This document shows positions 8,655 through 16,113 of a DNA stretch of 64,000 bases, in pieces. Position 1 is the stretch's first letter. Every line of letters starts with the position of its first letter. The notes below the pieces were generated by a model, which did not search any database, was not told the origin of the DNA, and saw only the letters and a list, made by a program, of their open reading frames with translations. Where the stretch lies: NCBI GenBank assembly GCA_024684815.1, contig JAIKWL010000046.1, positions 1 to 64,000 of the forward strand, in the 5' to 3' direction. The translations under genes were made by a program, and so were the position numbers. The DNA comes from Saccharofermentans sp. GTDB lineage: Bacteria; Bacillota; Clostridia; Saccharofermentanales; Saccharofermentanaceae.

Positions 8655-9611
8655 GTGGAAACGAGGATTGACAGATTCGGCAGTGTCCGTGATGACAAGA
8701 TAAAGCAGCTTAAAGAATTGATCGCGGAATCCAATAATATTGTTTTTCTTGGCGGGGCAGGTGTTTCCACTGAGAGCGGTATTCCGGATTTCAGGAGCGG
8801 GGCCGGTATATATAACACAGAGAGCGGCACAAAATACAGACCGATCGATATCATAGCTCATGATTTCTTTATCGAGCATCCTGATGATTTCTTCGATTTT
8901 TATAAGCGTAAGCTTATCTATCCTGACGCAAGACCCAATAAAGCTCACAAGGCTCTTGTCAGACTCGAAAGGCAGGGCAAGCTTAAAGCGATCATTACTC
9001 AGAATATTGATAATCTTCATCAGGAAGCCGGAAGTAAATGTGTAATAGAGCTTCACGGTTCCGTATTCAGGAATTACTGTATGGACTGCGGTAAAAAGTT
9101 CAACATCGAATACATTGCTGCTCAGGAAGGTGTTCCTCACTGTGACAGATGCGGAGGTATCGTAAGACCCGATATCGTTTTGTATGAAGAGAACCTGGAG
9201 CATGAGAATGTCGATAATGCGATAAAAGCAGTAAAGAAGTGCGATCTTATGATAATCGCCGGAACTTCTCTGACTGTATATCCAGCTGCAACATTCGCAC
9301 AGTTCTTAAAGCATGACAGGATCGTAATCATAAACAAGAGTTCCACTTATATGGATCTGAAGGCACTGCTTACCATTCATGACAATGTGGGTGAAGTACT
9401 GGATAAGGTCGTTCCCAAGCGTGTTTCACGTAAGACTCAGACAAAGACTGCCAAATCTTCTGCTAAGTCATCTTCAGGGAAGACCACTGTAAAGGCTGCT
9501 AATGCCGGTAAGTCATCTTCCGGGACTGCTGCTCCTAAGAAAGCCCCTGCAAAAAAGCCTTCAGCTTCAGGTAAATCTGCTAAACCAAAGGCAAAGAAGG
9601 ATGAAAGCTGA
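8655..9611 (+). CDS. cobB: Sir2-family NAD-dependent protein deacylase with a basic tail
   Basis: The enzyme removes acyl groups from lysine side chains using NAD. Family marks are GAGVSTESGIPDFR near residues 36-50, TQNIDNLHQEAG near 115-126, catalytic His134 in ELHGS, and four zinc cysteines (142, 145, 163, 166). GTSLTVYPAA completes the NAD site. The protein is longer than the usual 240-250 residues. From about residue 254 to the end at 318 it carries a Lys/Ala/Ser/Thr/Pro tail resembling histone H1 C-termini or AlgP-type tails. GTG start, weak SD. The 3' end overlaps the MutS-like gene by 11 bases, which implies translational coupling. Confidence 0.92.
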   Translation: METRIDRFGSVRDDKIKQLKELIAESNNIVFLGGAGVSTESGIPDFRSGAGIYNTESGTKYRPIDIIAHDFFIEHPDDFFDFYKRKLIYPDARPNKAHKALVRLERQGKLKAIITQNIDNLHQEAGSKCVIELHGSVFRNYCMDCGKKFNIEYIAAQEGVPHCDRCGGIVRPDIVLYEENLEHENVDNAIKAVKKCDLMIIAGTSLTVYPAATFAQFLKHDRIVIINKSSTYMDLKALLTIHDNVGEVLDKVVPKRVSRKTQTKTAKSSAKSSSGKTTVKAANAGKSSSGTAAPKKAPAKKPSASGKSAKPKAKKDES

Positions 9612-11463
9612 TCTTAAGTTTTTCGAAGATAAAGAAAAGAACATAATTGCCGAACTTGCGAAATATGAAAGGCAGAGCGGCATTTTGTCTTTCTTTAGGC
9701 TGATATCTTTTGTCGGGGCAACAGTACTGATAGCCTGGGGAGCCGTCAGTCAGATCAATGCCATGTATTTTTTCGGTTTAGTAGTTTTTATTTTATTTGT
9801 TGTCCTTTGCGTTATTCACGGCGGGATAATCGATAAGGTCAACTATCTGAACGAATTAGGGAAAGTAAATAAGTCATATGAGTTGAGGATCAAAGGTGAT
9901 TTCGACGCCCTCAGGAACTTAGCGGTTAAAGGCTTGAAAAGAGCAGAGGAAATAGGGTTTGCCAAGAACAGGCTCTATGGCAGTGAATTTGAGATCGCTG
10001 ATCACGATTATATGCGCGATCTTGATATTTTCGGCAAGAAATCATTGTTTTCATTGCTCAATGTGTCTGAGACATCTTTCGGAAGAAGGAGATTTGCCGG
10101 GCTGTTATTAGATCAGCATGTTTCAGGCATATCGGGAGAAGAGCTTAAATCCAGACAAGCTGCAGTGAATGAATTATGTTCCAAGCCTGATGTGCTAATG
10201 GATTATCAGGCAACTGCCGCATGCGGAAAGATGACAAAAGATCCAAGGATCCTTATGGATTTTGCAAAGAACGGAACAGTTGCAAAGCCTGTTGCAACTG
10301 TGCTTGCTGTTATAGGCTGTGCCGTCTGGTTAGCTGTTCCCGTCACATTTCTGGTATATCCCGATTATGCGCCTGCCGCTTTCATAATCTGCCTTATTGT
10401 AAATCTTCTTATCTGGGCTGCAGGTCATGCTCTTAATGATCAGTACATTAAAGCTTGTGAAGGCATGCCGGTACAGGTAAAGACGATACTCAAGCTTTAT
10501 TCGATATTGGAGAATGCGGACTTTTCTGACGGATTGATCAAATCTCTGGTCAAAGGAGATGAAAAACGCGAAGGCGCTTTAGTCTCACTGAAGGAGCTGG
10601 AGGGAGTCTTAAGAATAGCAAGTTTAAGAAGTCAGCCGCTGTTTGCTTTTATATTGAATCTCATTCTTCCGCTTGATTATTTTATTTCCATTTTATTGGG
10701 GAAGTGGGCGGTAAAACACGGCAAGAGTCTTCCTTTATATATTGACAGTCTTGCTGAAATTGAATCCCTGATGTGTGTCGCACAGACCGGACTGGTGTTT
10801 CAGGAGAGCTGTTTTCCTGTTTTCGTGGATTCTGATGTTCCGTCTGATAATGCTTATTTTGAAGGTTATGATCTTGCCCATCCGTTATTATCCCATGACA
10901 CTGTTGTGAGTAATTCAGTTACTATTAATAAGGAGATAGCGATCATTACAGGTTCAAATATGTCGGGCAAGACTACAATGATAAGAACAGTCGGTGTATG
11001 CACGGTTCTTGCTCTGACTGGCGGTCTTGTTCCTGCATCAGGTCTGACACTGGGCAGGATGAGAGTTATGAGCTCAATGAGGATCGTCGACAGTATCGAA
11101 GAAAACATGAGTACTTTTAAGGCTGAACTGATAAGGATATCAGGTATCGTCAATGCCGCAGGGGAGGAAAGACCTCTGCTTTTCCTGATCGATGAGATAT
11201 TCAGAGGCACGAATTCCGATGACAGGACTGAAGGCGCACTGACAGTTCTTAAGAAGCTTTCAAAGCCTTATATCTGCGGACTTATGACAACTCACGACTA
11301 TGCGATGATAGACAGGACCAAGGAAAATTTCAACAATATCAGGTATTATCACTTCTCTGAAGAATATACCGATACGGGTATTACCTTTGATTATAAGCTT
11401 TCAGCCGGGATCAGCAGGCGGTCTAATGCTAAATATCTAATGAGACTCGTCGGCATTGACTGA
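9601..11463 (+). CDS. Membrane-bound MutS-like ATPase
   Basis: The 620-residue protein has a C-terminal MutS ATPase domain: Walker A GSNMSGKTT starting at residue 451, Walker B LLFLIDEIFRGTNS with Asp531-Glu532, and a downstream TTHD. The mismatch-recognition domain is absent. The N-terminal half has two membrane helices at about residues 22-62 and two more near 225-280, with core-lever-like helices between. Such membrane-attached MutS relatives occur in Firmicutes and Bacteroidetes; their function is not established and mismatch repair is unlikely. The start ATG lies within the end of the sirtuin gene. No terminator is evident in the A/T-rich 120 bases before the kinase gene. Confidence 0.85.
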   Translation: MKADLKFFEDKEKNIIAELAKYERQSGILSFFRLISFVGATVLIAWGAVSQINAMYFFGLVVFILFVVLCVIHGGIIDKVNYLNELGKVNKSYELRIKGDFDALRNLAVKGLKRAEEIGFAKNRLYGSEFEIADHDYMRDLDIFGKKSLFSLLNVSETSFGRRRFAGLLLDQHVSGISGEELKSRQAAVNELCSKPDVLMDYQATAACGKMTKDPRILMDFAKNGTVAKPVATVLAVIGCAVWLAVPVTFLVYPDYAPAAFIICLIVNLLIWAAGHALNDQYIKACEGMPVQVKTILKLYSILENADFSDGLIKSLVKGDEKREGALVSLKELEGVLRIASLRSQPLFAFILNLILPLDYFISILLGKWAVKHGKSLPLYIDSLAEIESLMCVAQTGLVFQESCFPVFVDSDVPSDNAYFEGYDLAHPLLSHDTVVSNSVTINKEIAIITGSNMSGKTTMIRTVGVCTVLALTGGLVPASGLTLGRMRVMSSMRIVDSIEENMSTFKAELIRISGIVNAAGEERPLLFLIDEIFRGTNSDDRTEGALTVLKKLSKPYICGLMTTHDYAMIDRTKENFNNIRYYHFSEEYTDTGITFDYKLSAGISRRSNAKYLMRLVGID

Positions 11464-11583
11464 CTTAATGTTATTCTTATTTATTTCTTGTTATTTTTAT
11501 TTCCTGCATAAATACTAGTATATTGATTTATGCCTTCAATTTGTTTAGAATCAGGCTGGAGAGAAGGTTTTGAAGGTATAATT

Positions 11584-13320
11584 ATGTTTGAAGGACTTAG
11601 CAAGTATCTGTCTATAGTGCTTGATTACTCTGTTGTAATGGAGTATTCGGATGGCGTTTGGTTTGATGAGCTTGTTAACCTTTTTAATGATTACGGCATC
11701 GATTGCTATGTTAATGATACTTTCAAGACTCTCCATTACTGTGTTGTCGCCCAGCAGGATGTTAAAGATAAACATGTACAGACTGCTATGCGCACATTGA
11801 TGCAGTCACTTCTTACTACGAACAGACTTCACCTTGTTAATACATGTGATACAGAAGAATTCATCGATCAGGTAAAGGATCTCAATCAGTCATGCCTTCT
11901 CACGACCAAAAGAGGTATCTTTACCAAGAGGCTTTATGAGAAGAATATCGAGTATAACAACGATGTAGCACTTCTTACTCCGACAGGACTTAAGATATAC
12001 CCGTCGGCAGCCTCCATGATCGAAGAGAATCCATTACCTTCTCTAAGTAATCTTGCTCATAATGATACGTTCCTTGAAGCTGATGCCAGAGCAAGTATTG
12101 ATGATGTTGTCGTATCATCTGACGGACAGCAGAACTTTACTCTTGTAAAGAGATTAAGCGGCGGCGCAGAGGGAATGGTATTTACGACCGACAGTTCCAA
12201 GTATGTTGCCAAGATATATCACAAGGGTGTAATAACACCATTAAGATGGACCAAACTTAAGAAACTCTCAGGACTTGGAATTACGGCTCCCGGATTCTGT
12301 ATACCTCAACACCTTCTCTATTTCCGCGGCGTTCCGGTGGGCTACACAATGTTCCTTGGTAAGGGCACAACTCTGAGCAATGTTTTCGACGGCCCGGACG
12401 CAATGATCTCACAGTATCCGGATTGGACGAGACTTGATGTTTGCGAGACGCTGCTGTCTCTTATCAGCAAGTATCTCTATCTGCATATGCATGATGTTGT
12501 GGCAGGTGACATTCAGCTTAAGAATGCACTGATATATACATCAGCATCGCAGTATCTTATCGATATGGACAGTGTCCAGATAGGCAACCTGCCTTGTCCT
12601 GTAGGTACTGAGGAGTTCACGGATCCGAGGCTTTGGGGAAAGGATTTCTCCGGTTTTGTAAGAAGACTTGAAGACGAGGACTATTCGATCGCGATGCTCG
12701 TATTCTCGGTTCTTTTCTGTGGTTTGCATCCTTATGCTACAAGGAAGGGCGCAGAGACGTTAAGGGAAGAGATATTAAATCATAATTTCCCATATACTCT
12801 CGATAATTCTGATACCGAACATATTCCTTTGGGCGGTTATGTTCATATCTGGGAATATCTTCCTGAGAAGCTTAGGGTAATGCTCTATAAGACGTTCCGT
12901 GAAGGAAAGTCTTATGAGGCGGTCTGCTGGAGAGCTGCAGTACAGGAATATATGACCGGTCTTGAGAACTGTGTTTATGACGATCCTGAAGCATATAAGC
13001 TTTTCCCGTGTGAGGATTACGGTCAGATGTGTCTTAATGTCGAGGAAGTAAGAGCCAAGCTCGAAGCGAAAAAAGCCAGGGTTGATAAGATAAATGCTCC
13101 CAGGCCGCAAGGTGAGAAACGGACATTCGATAATGCTCCTACAGGCAGATTTGTATCTTCCAATGTGGGTTCTTTCAGTTCAATGAGACCTGAGAGCAAT
13201 ACGGCTTCGACTCCTGTTAATTCCGCTTTCAAACCTGCACCGTCTTCTCCTTCGGCTGCTCCGGTCGCATCGATCCAGTCCGAACCGCCCAAGAAGAAAA
13301 AATTCTTCGGCCTTTTCTGA
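11584..13320 (+). CDS. Protein-kinase-like protein of a kinase/vWA/PP2C cassette
   Basis: Residues 1 to about 180 form an alpha/beta domain I cannot assign. From about 185 a protein-kinase fold follows, with a glycine-loop equivalent LSGGAEGMVF, a lysine in YVAKIYH, catalytic-loop GDIQLKN (Asp309 in the HRD position, Asn314) and DMD in place of DFG (Asp327, Asp329). The C-lobe is compact, as in kinases found beside TerY-type vWA proteins. A disordered Pro/Ser region ends in a lysine run and FFGLF. It probably phosphorylates Ser/Thr, although the altered DFG makes activity uncertain. The start at 11584 has a GAAGG site seven bases upstream; an in-frame ATG at 11530 has none. It opens the four-gene cassette that runs to 16103. 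Confidence 0.78.
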   Translation: MFEGLSKYLSIVLDYSVVMEYSDGVWFDELVNLFNDYGIDCYVNDTFKTLHYCVVAQQDVKDKHVQTAMRTLMQSLLTTNRLHLVNTCDTEEFIDQVKDLNQSCLLTTKRGIFTKRLYEKNIEYNNDVALLTPTGLKIYPSAASMIEENPLPSLSNLAHNDTFLEADARASIDDVVVSSDGQQNFTLVKRLSGGAEGMVFTTDSSKYVAKIYHKGVITPLRWTKLKKLSGLGITAPGFCIPQHLLYFRGVPVGYTMFLGKGTTLSNVFDGPDAMISQYPDWTRLDVCETLLSLISKYLYLHMHDVVAGDIQLKNALIYTSASQYLIDMDSVQIGNLPCPVGTEEFTDPRLWGKDFSGFVRRLEDEDYSIAMLVFSVLFCGLHPYATRKGAETLREEILNHNFPYTLDNSDTEHIPLGGYVHIWEYLPEKLRVMLYKTFREGKSYEAVCWRAAVQEYMTGLENCVYDDPEAYKLFPCEDYGQMCLNVEEVRAKLEAKKARVDKINAPRPQGEKRTFDNAPTGRFVSSNVGSFSSMRPESNTASTPVNSAFKPAPSSPSAAPVASIQSEPPKKKKFFGLF

Positions 13321-13366
13321 TACTCTATATTCTTATTATTTGATATAATCAATCCAGAGTATTTTT
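13320..13366 (+). promoter_or_regulatory. Hairpin and possible internal promoter between kinase and vWA genes
   Basis: ATACTCT (13320-13326) pairs with AGAGTAT (13356-13362), followed by four T, around a long loop. The loop holds a second hairpin TTGAT-ATA-ATCAA (13340-13352) that contains TATAAT. It may be an attenuating terminator, an internal promoter, or both, setting different levels of kinase and downstream proteins. Confidence 0.4.
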
Positions 13367-13392
13367 AACTCACGACTGTTCGGAGGATTATT

Positions 13393-14124
13393 ATGGCGAA
13401 CGATTTTTCGAGTTCCGATTTCGGTACCAGCACAAGAAGAAGACTCCCGATTTGCTTTGCTCTTGATACATCAGGTTCCATGATGGGTAATCCCATAAAG
13501 CAGCTCAACATGGGACTTCAGAATTTTGTATCTTCTATCAAATCAAATGATGATACGAGATCTTCTACGGATATTGCGATAATCACTTTCGGTTCAAAGG
13601 TCGATATCGTAATGCCTTTCGGAAAGATATCCAAGGATAAGGGTCTTCCCGAGATCACTGCGTCCACAACGCTTACTCCTATCGGTGAGGGTGTTCTTAC
13701 CGCTTTAGAGCTCCTCAATGCCAGAAAAGAAGGCTACAAGGAACTTGGAATCAAGTATTTCCAGCCCTGGCTCGTAGTAATTACAGACGGTGCTCCGCAA
13801 GGTCCCAATGCTATGCAGAATATGGAGCGTGCGATCGCCGCATGCAACGAACTGGAAAAGGAAGATAAACTCGTTGTTTTTAACATCGGTGTCGGTTCCG
13901 GTGTTGATTTTGATATCTTAAGAAGACTTTCCGTAAAGCGTCCCGAACCGATCTCTGTTAATTCGGCTGATTTCGGCAAGCTTTTCGAATTTTTGGGTTC
14001 GTCTTCGTCTTCGATCGTTTCTTCGGGTATGAACGACGATGCGCTTTATAACATTGACACTACACCTCAGGGTACTGCAGTTGATGTTGACGATTTCATG
14101 AAATTCATTAACGAGGAAGACTAA
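13393..14124 (+). CDS. TerY-like von Willebrand factor A domain protein
   Basis: The 243-residue cytosolic protein is essentially one vWA domain with an intact metal-ion-dependent adhesion site: DTSGSMMG (Asp25, Ser27, Ser29), a threonine in TTLTPIGEG near residue 96, and ITDGAPQGP near 131. It matches the TerY type found with a kinase and a PP2C phosphatase in the TerY-P triad. The vWA domain is expected to bind a partner through its metal site, possibly in a phosphorylation-dependent way. The last residues VDDFMKFINEED resemble the C-terminus of the coiled-coil protein two genes downstream. A strong AGGAGG-like SD precedes the ATG, and the stop codon overlaps the PP2C start by one base. Confidence 0.88.
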   Translation: MANDFSSSDFGTSTRRRLPICFALDTSGSMMGNPIKQLNMGLQNFVSSIKSNDDTRSSTDIAIITFGSKVDIVMPFGKISKDKGLPEITASTTLTPIGEGVLTALELLNARKEGYKELGIKYFQPWLVVITDGAPQGPNAMQNMERAIAACNELEKEDKLVVFNIGVGSGVDFDILRRLSVKRPEPISVNSADFGKLFEFLGSSSSSIVSSGMNDDALYNIDTTPQGTAVDVDDFMKFINEED

Positions 14125-15206
14125 TGTATAAGTCTATTACAGTCGGAGCCATTACAACTATCGGCAATAAGCATGTTAACCGCGGAACTCCCTGTGAGGA
14201 CGCATCTTATGCTGTTACAAAGAACGGAGTTTCCGTAGTTTGTATTGCTGATGGTGCCGGCGGAAAACAGTATACTGATGCCAGATTCGGATCTGACTGT
14301 GCAGTTCATGTTATCACTGATACACTTTGCGAGCATTTTGATGCTTTATACAGCGAGAACCGTGAAGCAGCCGTAAGAGGATATCTGATGGCAAAGCTCC
14401 GTGTTGCTTTTGCAGGTATCATGGAAGAGCGGACCATCGATGTTATTGACAGACTGTCATGCACATTGCTGTTCGTTGCCGTTAAGGACAGGAGAATGAT
14501 GATCGGTCATATCGGTGACGGACTTATCGTACGCATCTCACCTTCAGGTGTAAGCCCTATCTCCATGCCTCAGAACGATAAAGACGGCAAGACCTATTTT
14601 GTAACTGCAGCTCATGCTGATAATTACCTTCGTTTTCTGAAGACGACCGTAGATGATATCCATGCAATAGCACTCATGACTGATGGTGTGCAGGACAGCG
14701 TTTATAACGAGGAAGCAGGTCTTGTTAAACCTGTAGTAGCCAAGATGGCTGAGACTTTCGCATCAGGCAGGGAAGAGGGCGAGAAGTCTGTGCTGGATAC
14801 TGTAAAGCAGTTTATTGTAGGTTCCAGTAACGCAAGTGATGATGCAAGCTTCGGTGTAATGTTCTTTGAGGGAACTAAAGCACCTGATCCCGCCACTCTT
14901 GAGAGTTCTGCAGAAAAATTTGCATCATCAACAGAAACGTTCAAGGATCTTTCACAGGCAATAAAGCCTGAACTTTTTAACGCTCATGAGATCATAAAGA
15001 AGTGTGCGGGCGAGGATACCGCAGCAGAGGCGGGTACTCAGCCCGAACCTGCCAAGGAACCTGAGGTCAAGCACTCTGAGCCTGAGATCGAAAAAGAGAC
15101 AAAAGAGCCTTCGAAGATCAGCAAGATTTCTATAATCATGCTTATCATCGGACTTGCTCTGTGTATTATAGGTGCAATAGAATTGGTGCTTTCACTTAAA
15201 GGATGA
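14124..15206 (+). CDS. PP2C-type phosphatase with a C-terminal membrane anchor
   Basis: The 360-residue protein begins with a PP2C domain (residues 1 to about 255). Visible metal-binding motifs are CIADGAGGKQ near residue 45, HIGDG near 130, MTDGVQD near 187 and a final SDDASFG. It should remove phosphate from Ser/Thr residues placed by the kinase encoded upstream. A linker rich in Glu/Pro (about 290-330) leads to one membrane helix at the extreme C-terminus (IMLIIGLALCIIGAIELVL), which holds the enzyme at the inner face of the membrane. The gene overlaps the vWA gene and is followed six bases later by the coiled-coil gene, so the three are translationally linked. Confidence 0.88.
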   Translation: MYKSITVGAITTIGNKHVNRGTPCEDASYAVTKNGVSVVCIADGAGGKQYTDARFGSDCAVHVITDTLCEHFDALYSENREAAVRGYLMAKLRVAFAGIMEERTIDVIDRLSCTLLFVAVKDRRMMIGHIGDGLIVRISPSGVSPISMPQNDKDGKTYFVTAAHADNYLRFLKTTVDDIHAIALMTDGVQDSVYNEEAGLVKPVVAKMAETFASGREEGEKSVLDTVKQFIVGSSNASDDASFGVMFFEGTKAPDPATLESSAEKFASSTETFKDLSQAIKPELFNAHEIIKKCAGEDTAAEAGTQPEPAKEPEVKHSEPEIEKETKEPSKISKISIIMLIIGLALCIIGAIELVLSLKG

Positions 15207-15212
15207 TGAGTT

Positions 15213-16103
15213 ATGAGAGAAGAGAAAAAGTATGAAATACTGCCCGGAGTAGAGATCCCTGATATCAAGAAGATACAGGAGGCTGCGTCCGACTTCAGTG
15301 TTTCAGATGTCGGTGAAGTTGAGATACAGTCTCAGACATTTACTATGCCTGAAAGTATATCAGATGCCGTTATGGCTGCTGTTACAGCTGCCGAACTTGC
15401 ACAGCTCCAGTCACTCGGCAACAGAGTAGCCGAAGATGAGATCCGTTCACAGGCAGAGAGCCGTGCGAAGATGGATAAGATCATGAGCAAATCCGTTCAG
15501 GCTCCTGAATCGATCGGAGAACTCAAAGCTTCCCATATCGCTCAGGTTAATGAAGAAAAGCGCAAAGAGCTTGAAGAGCAGGAGCTTCAGGCTAGAAAAC
15601 TTCAGGCTGAAGAGGATGCCAAGAATAAGGCTCGTGAGGAGCGCCGCCTGCTTCAGCAGAAGATGATGGAGGAATCCAGATTAAAAGCGGAGGCAGAACG
15701 TGCTGCCAAAGAACAGGCTGAAAGAGAGCAGGAGGAAAGGGAACAGGCTGAACTGGAGCGTATCGCAAGAGAAGAAGCTGAACGTCTTGCGGCTCCGGTC
15801 GTGGAAATCGCTGCCGCACCTGTATCTGAACCTGTGGAAGAACCTGTTGCGCAAACCGTTGCTCCGGTTGCTGAACCTGCTTCTGTTCCTGCAGAACAGG
15901 CTAAAGAAGAGCCTGCTGCAGTTCAGACAGAACAGCCGGCTGCACAGATGCCCGAAGAACAGAAGGTCGAGCAGACTGCACAGCAGCCTGAGCCTCAGAA
16001 GCCTTCAGTACCTGCTGTTGAGGAGAAATCAACGGCTTCAATCGTTTCAGCAGAGCAGACATTCGATGACTTTAAGGAATTCCTCGGAGACGACAGTTTC
16101 TGA
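15213..16103 (+). CDS. Coiled-coil protein of the kinase/vWA/PP2C cassette
   Basis: The 296-residue protein has no recognised domain. Residues 1-60 are moderately hydrophobic and may fold. About 65-195 form a strong Glu/Lys/Ala/Gln coiled coil. About 196-280 are a low-complexity Pro/Ala/Val/Glu/Gln region that is probably disordered. It ends in TFDDFKEFLGDDSF, which resembles the vWA protein's C-terminus. Its position as the last gene of the cassette and the repetitive Ser/Thr-poor tail suggest a scaffold or effector rather than an enzyme. The gene ends ten bases from the convergent membrane-protein gene, with no clear terminator between them. Confidence 0.75.
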   Translation: MREEKKYEILPGVEIPDIKKIQEAASDFSVSDVGEVEIQSQTFTMPESISDAVMAAVTAAELAQLQSLGNRVAEDEIRSQAESRAKMDKIMSKSVQAPESIGELKASHIAQVNEEKRKELEEQELQARKLQAEEDAKNKAREERRLLQQKMMEESRLKAEAERAAKEQAEREQEEREQAELERIAREEAERLAAPVVEIAAAPVSEPVEEPVAQTVAPVAEPASVPAEQAKEEPAAVQTEQPAAQMPEEQKVEQTAQQPEPQKPSVPAVEEKSTASIVSAEQTFDDFKEFLGDDSF

Positions 16104-16113
16104 TCTTCTTGTT

